DNA from: Strix aluco | Lineage: Eukaryota; Chordata; Aves; Strigiformes; Strigidae | Reading direction: 5' to 3' | Length of the DNA stretch: 64,000 bases | Assembly (NCBI RefSeq): GCF_031877795.1 | Contig: NC_133948.1 | Location: 16,446,948-16,510,947, forward strand | Part shown: piece by piece, positions 1-10,675 of the stretch | How positions within the stretch are numbered: position 1 is the first letter of the stretch | Layout: every line of letters begins with the position of its first letter | Program-made: the position numbers and the translations under genes | Notes under the pieces: model-generated | What the model saw: the letters and a program-made list of their open reading frames with translations, nothing else | Database searches by the model: none | What the model was told of the DNA's origin: nothing

Positions 1-958
1 GAGAAGCCCCTCCGTGGCTGCCTGACCACAGCATCGCCGCAGGTCCTCGCTGACGGAGCCCCCAGCAGCGCTCGCCCCTGCCCTGGACCAGCCATCTGCG
101 ACCCGCGGGGGTCACCCGGCACGGAAACCGGAGAGGAACCGGCGGGCACCGGGGGCTGTGCGGGGCCGTGCCCGGCTGCAGAGCGGGGGGTGGCCCGGGG
201 AGACGAGCAGTGCGGGCCGGGCAGCGCCACGGCACCCCCGGCACCCCCGGGACCGGGACCCTCGGCACCCCCCCGGTACCGGCATCCCCGGCACCCCCAG
301 CACTCCCCGGTACCGGCACCCCCGGCACCCCCCGGTACCGGCACCCCCTTCGCTCCCGGTACCGGTGCGGCGGGCGGAGCCACAGCGCCACCCAGCGGCA
401 TCCAGGCGCTACCGCCGCCCCCCCGCATCCTTCCCCCCCGCCATCGGCACCCACCCCCCCATACCCAGCACCAGCGCACCCCCCTGCCCGCCCCCTGCCC
501 GCCTCCTCGGCTCCAGACGCCCCACTGGCCAGGAACCGCTGCCATTGCCCCGGACCCCCCCAAAAACGTGTCCAAAGGGCGCTGCCGTCTCTAGTGGGTG
601 GTGTGGCCCAAGGAACATCTACCAAAGATCACATCTGCATCATGGCAGCGTGGCCGTCTGCTCCCCGACATTCACCTCCGGGGGGGGGAGCGGGTCTGAG
701 CAGCCCCCTCCTGCCCATGGGGTCCTGGTGCAGCCTTGGCCTCTGGTCATCCCCTGCATGAAGGAACCTGGCCAGCGGAGGGGAGAACAAGAGGCCTTCA
801 CAGGCAGGTTGTTGGAGTTATATTTCTGTTTCTGGGTAAGCAACACAAATCTGTTCTCTCCAAAATCCAGGGGAAAGGTGCTCCCACAGTGCTCCCCGGA
901 GGGAAGGAGCTGAGAGAGATCCCACACGAGGGGTGGTGATGGCTTCTCCGAACTTATC
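1..958. other. Left-edge GC-rich block, no gene recognised
   Basis: CpG-dense from about 100 to 560. It could be the promoter island of a neighbour to the left. Open frames here are long only because of base composition; none matches a known protein. Confidence 0.5.
220..372. repeat. GC-rich tandem array (GGCACCCCCGGTACC-like)
   Basis: Recurring GGTACCGGCACCCCC and GGCACCCCCGGCACC units form an imperfect array inside a GC-rich block. It may be part of a CpG island of a gene to the left, but no exon was recognised. Confidence 0.7.
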
Positions 959-1268
959 TCACAGAATCACAGCATTGTCTAGGTTGGAAAAGACCTTGAA
1001 GATCATCCAGTCCAACCATCAGCCTGACATTGACAGTTCCCAACTCCACCAGATCCCTCAGCGCTGGGTCAACCCGACTCTTAAACCCCTCCAGGGATGG
1101 GGACTCCCCCCCTGCCCTGGGCAGCCCATTCCAACACCTCACAACCTGTTCTGTAAAGAAACGCTTCCTAATATCCAGTCTAAACCTTCCCTGGCACAAC
1201 TTGAGGCCATTCCCTCAGAGCCGGTTCATCTCTCATCTTCAACCTCCTTTTTCTCACCCTGAACTAGC
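959..1268 (-). mobile_element. CR1 LINE 3'-end fragment
   Basis: Read on the minus strand, the fragment ends in the CR1-type tail (GATTCTGTGA) near 959. It includes the familiar segment where a weakly varying GGGTTGACCCAGCGCTGAGG precedes TGGTTGGACTGGATGATC. It is 5'-truncated, as most CR1 copies are. Confidence 0.85.
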
Positions 1269-4200
1269 TGCCTTGCACTTAAAATAAAACAAATAAAGAC
1301 ACATTTTTAACAACACAAAAAGGGCTTAAACACTTGGAACGACTGAGGTCCAGTTTCCTTTTACAGCTGTTCCTCTGGGTGAATTTGTTCTGCCTTTGGC
1401 ACCAGCACCTGGGGGTTTCCGGGGGGGGTGACTCGGTCACTGTGGGGTCCCTCCTGCTGCAAAGAGCTCAGGAATCAGCACAGCCTGTGAAGGTCCTTCT
1501 GCAAAGCTCCTCAAGCCTTGCAGGGATGGTCTGACTTGTCCTCCTGTCAAGACCCAAGTGAAAGAAGTCACAGGAGGGAGAGGGAGTCACACCAGTTCTC
1601 CAGCATGCTCCTCGTTAAAAGGAGCTTTTTTGCTTTTGGTTGCCGGTAACCAGAGCTTGCAATAAGATCCCAGCACCTCATTTCCACCAGGCGGTTTATC
1701 TGAGCTGCATTAGGGTTGCTCTGGTGCAGCCACGGACGGACGGATGGCATCCGCTGCACACAAAGAGCCAGGGGAGCAAAGCCCTCCAGTCACCTCTGAG
1801 CTGGCGAGGGAGTGGGATGGGGTGATGGCAAGATGCAAGGCTACTGCACTGTCTGCTTCTGCAATATCCACAGCTCCAGAGACAAGAAAACTTGGGAAAC
1901 CCCAGAGAAAGTCATCTGTCATGCTGGCAACATCACCTCTTGTACCAGCAGAACATGACCCGGCCAGAGCAGAGCTGCAGAGCAGCTCTCGAAAGCACAG
2001 AAGCAAAAATGTCAGCAAGAGGAACAACCTTTGTTGGATCTGTCTGCCAAGTCCTGCCTGGATTTTGTCCAACTTTACCCTTTAGGGCTGAAATTTTCCA
2101 TCCTGGAGTCTTTTTCTTTCCAAGTTTCAGTGCAAACAGTCACAGTCGGAGAGACAAGGAGTGCTGAAGCTGGGGCAGCCAAACACCCAGAGGTCTGCCA
2201 GGAGGGGGATGGTGCCCTTCCTTGGAGCAGCAGATGAGCTTTCAGAGAGCGAGCTCACTTTTTCCAGCTGTATCAGCAACTCTAATGAGAGAAAATTACT
2301 TTGTTTGGCCTGCATTAAGAAAAAAAATAAATCAGTCACTCCAGTGGAAAGCTGTCACATTGCCAGCTTGTGAAACAGGGACTTGGAGTGTTGCCTTCTC
2401 CTGTCCCCAGGAAAATCTGCAGAAATTTGGCCAGTGACGTTGAAAAATTATTTGAGAGCTCAAACATTCAGGGTGTGAGTTTTAGTGGCGTCTGTCAGCG
2501 CTGCTGTCCCAGGCCTGGTGTCCTCTCACCGTCCCCCGTGGGAGCATCCTCCAGAGCACTGGGGTGGGCTCTGTCCTGGCCTCTCCCTCATCCTGCAGTC
2601 CCGGGGTGGCTGTCACAGCTGTGTGACAGCGGGAATGGGGCTCAGGGATGGCAGAGACATGGGGGTCTCTGGCATCTCCAGGTCAGCCTCCCCCTTGGAG
2701 GAGCATTAGTTCAAGCCATGGCTTGAATCTCTCCAAGGAGGGATGCTCCTGCTCCCTTTGATGCTTCTTCAGGAAAAAAAAGTAAGAAATTACACATAAA
2801 AAATCCAACCAGAAGGAACTTTGAATGCGCAAAACAAAGCCGTGCAACCACCAGAGTGAAAGATGAGATTCAGCCTTGAAAAAAGCAGCACTTTTGGGTA
2901 GTAAAATACATCTTGAAGTGACCCCAGCCACGCAGCCTGTTTTTCGTAGGCCACGTTCATCATGTGGGATGGGGAGAGCAGGGGGACGTCAGGCTGGGGA
3001 GGAAGGGTGCCATCATCTACACATTCTGATCCACCTGGTGCCAAAACCTGAAGGCAGATGGCGAGTAAGGTAAGGGAAAAGGGCAGTGAAATGTCACCCT
3101 GGAGCAACACCTCGGCTCTGCCCTTGCTCTCCTGGGGGCTGCAAAAGCAAATTGCGAAGCCCTCACCTGGGGAAAGGTGAATGTGACAGACAAGCCTGTG
3201 GGGAAACAAAGAGCTGGTTTGGAGGGGTGGGGGGCAGAGGGGTGGTAGCTACAAAAGGTATAAAGGTAACAAAAAGGCTACAAAAGGTATAAAGGTGAGG
3301 AAAAAAAAAAAAGGGTAGATCAGTAAGGATCTGCTGCTTGTGTGGTGAGCAGGGATACGTGGGTTTGGACGTGTGGTTCAGGGCTCTCTCCTAACGCCTG
3401 TGGATATTAGTGATGCAAAAGTGGATGAACCCACTTGGAGTATCCCCTGGCCCTGCGGTGCTCAGCTCGGGGCAGGGGCTGGCTGGGATCACAGGGCAGA
3501 GACCGCAGGGGAGATGGAGAAGGACGGGAGACACGGCAGATACAGGGCCTGGCTGGAAGCAGATGGAGACGGAAAGCGGTGCCCTGCCGATCTCTCAGAT
3601 GACGGATGGCTTGCACGCTGCCACCGGCTGCGCTGGCTGGGGCGGGAGTCACTGAGACTGACGGCCTCAGTCACTTTTCCCTTTTTCTCTTTAATTTGTC
3701 CCAGAAGACTCCTGTCCCCTCCTTCTCGGGCTGTGTCTGGCTGTCAGAGAGGTCGTGGTGCTGGTGGGAGGACAGGGGACCACAGGGCCTTAGAGCAACG
3801 CCCTCTCCATCTCCAGGACCTGGCAAGCCACTTGCTCCCAGTGTGGGAGGCTGAGCCAGGAGAGGTGAAATGACCCCAGAAAAGTCAATCTATTTTCAAC
3901 TCTATTTTCTTTATTTTTTTTCTATTTTCAGCCTTTATGGGATCTTGCATTTGGAAGGGAGCATCAGCCCCTTTCCCTGGGCGCTCTGCCTTTGGAGGGG
4001 CAGACCAGCACTTCCCTGGGACAGGAGAATAAGATAAAAACATGATGGTTCCTGAAGTATTTGCCTGTGAAAAGGAGGAAAGCAGGAAAACAACACAAAA
4101 ATAAAGAAAACAGAACAACTTTTCCCCTTTCCCTGTGGACATCTCAGGAGCGCAAGGTGAAAAAGAACATTTTTCCTTGCGCTTTGTTCCACTAGAAGAG

Positions 4201-7200
4201 AAGTCCAAGCGCCACTCAGTGGTACACGCTCTCAAGCTGGGAATCGACCCATCCCCTGAACCAGACCGAAACCCACCTGAGGAGAGGAGCCATCTCTGGG
4301 CAGTGGACATCAATGCTCCGCGACCAAAGGGCCTTTGCTGGGGCTGTAGCAGCCCTCAAATTGATGAGGCTTTGCTGCGAGACATCTCTGCTTCCTGAGG
4401 CACAGTAATTAAGAGAGTATTTTTAGAAAAATGAGCCACCACATTAATCAATAAGGAACAGACAGGTTCTCAAGGGTAAGGGTGGCTTGAGTTAATCTGC
4501 TAAAGCCTTGAGAGCACTCCTTATCCCGAGTCTGATGATGGCTGGTTGCCACCAGATTGCTGCAGGGAGCCCTGCTCCAAGCCCCCGGCACGCCGGACTC
4601 CTGCACCAGCACCTGGGGGCTCTTTGGCTCAGCTCAGCGTGGGGAGCCTGGCTCCGTGTCCTGGCCAAGGGATGCTCCTTGCAGGCAAGAGCTGCAAAAA
4701 GAGTAGAGGGGGTCCTTAATAGCATCACCTGGGAGGAAGCTGAGAGTTTTGGGAAGATGCTTGCTGGACTGCCAGCCCTGGGCACACACTTCCCTGGGTT
4801 CACGTCTCAGAAGCAGCTCTTGATGGGGACAGGAGGGACACAGCCAGCCCCCCACCAAATGCTCCTGCTGTCCCTGCCCAGGGCTGGCCCGTTCTGCCTT
4901 CCACCCATCTCCTGGGGACCCGTTCCCTGGCAGCCCCTACCTCTGCCCTGAAGGGCTCCTCTCTCTCGCCTTCCTCTCCCTGCTGCTTTCCCAGGAATGC
5001 TTGCCCAGCACGAGGTGTTTAAATCATTTATGAAGGGTTAAAACAGAGCTGGCTCCCTCCAGGCGCTCTGGCATCCAGGCTCTGTAAACAACCCACCCGC
5101 CAAGGGAGTCAGCTTGGAAAAAAGGCTTTTTATGTCTATTCCCCAGACCCCACTTCCACAGAAACCTTTCAGCATGATCCTTTCTCAGCTGTAAGTGCAG
5201 CAAAATTGTTTCAGGCATTCGCTGACCTTCCTTTTCCCCCAGGCACACTCATAGACATATCACACAACCCACTTCTACTCACAGATGGAAAACCAGAGGG
5301 AGCTTCTGCAAAAAAAATTACCTGATGTGGGAAGTCTGATGTGCCTTCTCCTGCCTTGGATATTTCCTAGGTGCCCTTTCAGAGGCAACCTCCTTTTTTT
5401 TATAGCTTTTACCTTTATGGAGATAGGAATTCACCCGGGTATTTTCTTGATCAGAGCCCAGCCCAGCTTCCCAAATCCTGACCGTGCAAGGTCCAGGACA
5501 GACAGGAGATCAGCTGCAAGAGGAGTCCCCCAGCATCTCTTTCTGCTAGCAGTGTCTGTGGCAGCTCTCAGTTGCTCTCACCAGGGCTCCCAACCCACAG
5601 AAACACCCCAGGAGCTGGAGCTCCCACCCTGTGACTCCCTGGGTGACCACCAGCAAGTCCCCAAAGCTCCCCAGTCTGTTCCCATAGAGGCAGGACACGA
5701 GTGCTGCAGCCTCACACTGCCTGCGCAGTGCTGCGATGGGGTTCACCACCACCCTCACGGCAGCGGTTAAAACTCCAGGGCCTCTTTAGCACCAGGAGGA
5801 AGGGGAAAGATGCAGTTTCCCAGTTCCCCAGTGGCAGGAGGACAGGCTGGGTTCTCCACCCCACTGCCAGTGCGTCACAGCAAAGCGGAGCAGCGCCTGT
5901 AATGGTCCACACTGCAGCACGAGTCACCCCCAGGAGGGTGACAGGGAGGGTGACAGAGCTGCTTGGAAAGGTTAAAGAGAAACAACTCGACATCTAAACA
6001 CACCCTGTGCTGGTGCTGGGAGCTCCCATGCACCCCACGGGGGTTTTATTCCTATCAGCGTGGATATTAGTGGGTTTGGGGGTCTCCTTGAGGAGTGGCA
6101 CGGCAGGAGATGAAGCCTCTTGTGAAGAAAAATAACCCTCAACCAGATGATGAGCCACACGCAGTTGCAATCTGGGAAGTGCCGTCCCCACCTCCACCTT
6201 CTTCTGGGTTTTGCTGGCAGGTCCATGGCAGACAGTTGCCCCTGCCCCATGCTGGGGAAAGGCTGCAGCTCCTGGCCACCCTGTCACGTCCTGCTTTAAG
6301 GGGCACACTTAGCAGAGCTAGACGCCAGCTGAGGGTCCACATCGCTCCAGTTTGCTGCCAGGGTGTAGATGTCCCTCCCAGCATGCTGGCCTGGGGTGGA
6401 AGTGGTTTGGAAGCACTGGTGCTGGGCACGAGTCAGGCGTGTGATCAGCGTGAAATACCCTGCGGAGGAGGATCTGAGTCAGCACTCTCCAGGGAAACCG
6501 CAGAGGGTGGATGTTGGGAGCGCGGGGTGCCCAGCGTGGAAAGGGCTGCTGGATCAGGCAGGGCTCGAGGGCTGGCAGAGCTGCGGGACAGCGAGGATGG
6601 AGCCCCAGCCCCGAGGATTGCCCCTACCCCGGCATCAGGCTGGAGGAAGGTGATGGGTGACGAAGGCTGATCCCTGCGCCCCAGCACCTGGGGGTCATGC
6701 GCCTGTGTCCACTTCTGCTGAAAGGCAGGAGGAGTGATTTTCATCTCACCACTCTCCCTCCCAGGTGCCGTGAGCAGCTGCTGTTACTTGTTGCCATCTG
6801 TTATTTTCACGGTGTCAAAAATGCCTCCCTGCCGAGCACCGGCCCATGAAATATGCATGCCGTGGCCTCCCCCCTTCCAAACTGCCATCTCCTCCTGCAC
6901 TAAATCCCCTTCTTGCCTATTTGTCTCACATTCAGATCTGTTTCTCTACATCTTATGGCTTCTCAAGGCATCAGTAACAGCCTCTCCCTGGCTCAGCGCC
7001 GTTGCTGGCGCAGCCGAGCGTGCCCACTGAAGGACTCGGATCCGTGTCCCCAGGCCTGGGGCACGTTCCCTGTGCGGGAGGCAGCAGCGTGGTTGCGCTC
7101 GTGATGTGGCTACCGGTGCCATGGGCTGGACCAGGCTTCCCATGCCGCGCAGGGGCCAGCTGCAGCCACCGTGCTGGTAGGAGCAGACCTTGAGCATCGG

Positions 7201-7222
7201 CCTGGGCACGGCGGGGTGCGGG
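1269..7222. other. Intergenic DNA, nothing coding seen
   Basis: Mixed-composition unique sequence upstream of the solo LTR. A short A-rich tract lies near 3300. No exon-like block with conserved protein was found on either strand. Confidence 0.6.
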
Positions 7223-7769
7223 TGTTGAAGGATAAACTTTTAGATCAATGTAAGCAATATCATATTTAGGTCAAGAAAGCTGTTCTTTGTTAAGTTGACA
7301 AGTCAAAGGCATCCCCAATGAGAAGAGCCCGTAGATAACCTTTGAGCAAGGACATCCCGGAGCAATTAGACCTTGAGGAGGACATGTAATCAGGATGTTT
7401 TAAGGATGTTTGGCAAGCAAACTCAAGGTCCATGTATCCTTAGCTGAACTATCCCCATTATGATACTAAAAATCACACCTAGAGGTCAAGAAGACCCTCG
7501 CCCAGGTGAAGACCCTTCCCCTGAGCACGTGTAGTAGTAGAAGTATTGTGTCAGCAGTATTATAATTGTATGTAAATTACTAACCAATCAATGTAAAGAG
7601 GACGGACTCAGAAAATTACTAACTCTGCAAGTTTTGTGTATAAATATAGTGCAGAAAGCCCCGTTGGTGTGCGTGATTTGTGGGAATGCACCGAGCACTG
7701 AGGCTTGCACAACCCTGAAATAAATAAGCAATGTCGCTCCTGAGTGTGTGATTATTGACCTGTTGCGCA
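7223..7769 (+). mobile_element. Probable solo LTR of an endogenous retrovirus
   Basis: The element is a 547-bp AT-richer block that begins TG and ends CA, flanked by GCGGG (7218-7222) and TCGGG (7770-7774), a nearly matching 5-bp target duplication. It holds a TATA box (TATAAATA, 7639-7646) and a poly(A) signal (AATAAA, 7719-7724) about 80 bases apart, the order expected across U3/R. No gag, pol or env frame is next to it, so it is read as a solo LTR. The family is not identified. Confidence 0.6.
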
Positions 7770-7774
7770 TCGGG

Positions 7775-10089
7775 TGATGGAATCCGCTTTTCGGACAATA
7801 TGGGGACAGTGGCCTAAAGGGCATAAAGTCCCAGCTGAGGGGGATGGGGAGCTGGGGGTCAGTGCTCTGCAGGACTATGGTGTGGTGACCCGCAGGGGCT
7901 TGGCACGGTCCTCACAGCAGCCTCGAGCATCCCTGGTTGGTCTCCCAGCTATCGGCAGGGCTCAGGGATCCCCTCTGCTTCGGGACCAGCCATCCCGAGA
8001 TTAACACCAGATTGCACTTCCAATGAAACATGTCTTTTTTACATTTCATCTTTGTATTCAGATCTGAGACTAAAGCTCCTCCAGAAACTCAGATCTGGTC
8101 GTGCACCACAAACTCCCTGTCCCAGCCTGGAGGCTCTGCCAACGCTGCGGGGCTGCCGGCTCTGCCGGCACAATGGGCAACGCTCAGAAACTTTCCCTGT
8201 TGAGATCAGGCAAGTATTTCCCAGGGGTGACTGATGCTGTTAGAGCCTTTCAAGGGAATTTTCTCTGTGGCACCTGGCTGAGAAATGAGCTCCCTGCCAC
8301 CGCACAGGGGTCTGGCTGTGGCTGTTGGTTAACAGGGAGTCATGGCTTGGCCTGGCACCACTGAGGCTAAAAAAGGAGACAAAATTACAGTTGATTAAAA
8401 GTTTTTAATTAGAGCAGTGGCGACTGCTCCTCAGGCTTTAATGCAGCTCAGTGTAGCAATGGCTTTTTTTTCCTCAACAGGAGTTTGAACCGCAGCCTGA
8501 GACTTCACATGCGCAATCTCGTTGCAGCAAGGAACTTCAGGTGAATTATTTTGCCCTGAATAACACAGAAGAGTTAATGCAGTGCAGGGAATATTGTGAA
8601 GGAAAGAGATGCTTTTTCATAGCTGACTTTTTACCCAGCTCTGCTAGGGAACAATGCCACTGCCTGGCTCTCACCATGGAAGGTTGGGACATCCCAAAAG
8701 GAAACCTTCCTTGCAAATGAACTCAGAGAACCTCCGTGGTCTCACTGCTAATTGCAGCAATGCCAGTGCTGGGGCGTGGAGGAAAAACCATTTGCTGTAA
8801 CTCATTTTTCCTGTCCTGCTGACCCTGTGGTAGCTGTACCTCATCCAGACGGGGTCAGACTTTAGTGTTTACAGTTTGCTGGACTGGGGGTTGCTTTGGA
8901 AAAGAAAAGTTTTGCATCGCAGCTACTGGAGCCTTCTCAAAGCTTCGGGCTCTTCCTCTCCACCCCACTCAGGACGTGGTGGGAATCACCCCAGCAAACC
9001 TCGCAGGCCTGTTGCTGCCTGCTCCCCTCCTGCCTGGCCGATGCTGCCTGCGCTGAGCATCCCCAGGCACAAGATGTCACTGAGGAGCTGGGTTTGGGCA
9101 GGTCTGCATCAGCCTGGAGTCATCCTCCGGGAGCCACTGCGAAATTGGGGCTGGAAAGGTCGCGTGGAGAAGAGACGTGGTCATGGAGAGCGGCCACAGA
9201 GACAGAGAGGGGACGTGGACACTGAGAGGGGATGTGGGCACGGAGAGGGGATGTGGGCAGCGAGAAGGGATCTGGGCATGGAGAAGGGATGCAGCTGTGA
9301 TACTTGCTGCTGCAAAACAGTCCTGCAAAAAGGAAGGGAGGTCCCCGCTCTCTGCTCCCCGGGCCAAGAGTCAGGAGCGTATCTGGCCACGGGGTGCCAA
9401 GGAGGTGCTGGGTGATCTCTGGAGTTCGGCACTGGGTGTGCCTGGGAGGAACAGCGCAGGCAAATGCCTGCCAGGAGCAGCACAGACACTGGGCCCTGGC
9501 CGGGAACCTCCTCAGGCCCTGCCAGCCCTCTCTGCCGTGGGGCTCGATGGGGCAGGTGAAACCCAACTGGCCCAGCCCACGCCGAGGGAGCCGGTCTGCT
9601 GGCTCAAGCCCCCCCAAGCACCCATGAACCCTGCCCAAATGAACGAAGATTCAGCTGAAACCCCAAAATCGTTCACGCACAGACCAGGAGGAGCAAGAAC
9701 AGGGGCTTGCAACATCTCTCCCATGACAGATCCCCCGGGTCTGAGATACCCTCCACAAGGGCCTCCCAGCTCTGGGGGCTGGACGTGCCCCAGCCTGCCC
9801 CAGGGATTGCTACGAGGGGACAGGGACCCTTCTGGGGCACCCTTTGGCCCTCCCTGGGGCTGCTCTACGGCGTCAGGAGCCCCTCGGCCTTGTGGGGTTG
9901 GCCTCGGTGCTGCCCTCAGGGCCCCTCCAGTGGGATGGTGACAACTTCAGGGCTCCCCTGGCACCTCCATAGCTCTCCCCGGGGCTCCCCCAAGGCCATG
10001 GGACTCTTTCCCCCCCCCCGACCTTGGCCCTCCCCAGCGCTGCTCCAAGGGGATGCGGCTCCCTTCAGCCCCACCCGGGGCACCCCTCG
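7775..10089. other. Intergenic DNA upstream of PRODH
   Basis: Apart from the minisatellite at 9176-9295 this is unique sequence whose G+C rises towards the PRODH promoter. The moderately AT-rich part at 8340-8640 may hold regulatory sequence, but no specific motif is claimed. Confidence 0.5.
9176..9295. repeat. Short minisatellite (GAGAGGGGATGTGGGCACG-like)
   Basis: About six imperfect copies of an ~18-20-base unit, for example ACTGAGAGGGGATGTGGGCA then CGGAGAGGGGATGTGGGCAG, lie about 1 kb upstream of the PRODH promoter island. Confidence 0.8.
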
Positions 10090-10374
10090 GGCCACCCCTG
10101 CCCTTTCTGTGCCCTTCCCGGGGCTCCTCGCAGGGCTGTGCCCCCGGGCCGGGCTGCCCCGAGGGGATGGGAACGGGGAGGCCACCGGGCTGGGGGGGCT
10201 GCGGGAGAGGGGTGCGCCGGGCAGGGGGGTCCCGGTGCCGAGCCGGGACGCGGGGCGGAGCGGCGGCCCCGTAGCCCCGGCGGGCGCGGCCGTGTCGGCG
10301 GGGAGCCCCGCGGGGCGGCGCCGGGCGGGCGGTACTTAAGGCGGCGGCGCGGGGCGAGCGGCCCCGCCGTGCCC

Positions 10375-10675
10375 ATGGCTCCGCCGCCCGCGGTCCGGGC
10401 GCTCCGCGCCGCCGCCGCCCGCCTCGGCGTCCCCCGCCGCCCGCGCTCCGCGCCCGCAGCCGCGCCCCGCGGGGGCCGCTCCGCCGCCGGCCGCGGACAG
10501 GGCGGCCCGGCCGGTGGTGCCGCCGCGGGGTGCGGAGCGGGGGCCGCCACCGCCCGCCGTGGATTTCGGGGACCCACGGGAAGCGTTCCGCAGCAAGAGC
10601 AGCGCCGAGCTGCTGCGCGGGCTGCTGGTGCTGGGGCTCTGCGCTGTCGGGCCGCTGGTGGAGCACAACCGGGAG
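10375..10675 (+). CDS. PRODH: PRODH exon 1 (coding part)
   Basis: The ATG at 10375 opens an Arg/Ala/Pro-rich leader ([19 protein letters not shown]...) typical of a mitochondrial targeting peptide. The conserved part ([15 protein letters not shown], then LLVLGLC and VEHNRE) is read in the frame one base later, so one surplus base is inferred between about 10385 and 10510, a stretch of G/C runs. The conserved frame has no ATG of its own that I can see. The donor is GAG|GTGGGT, phase 0. Confidence 0.85.
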
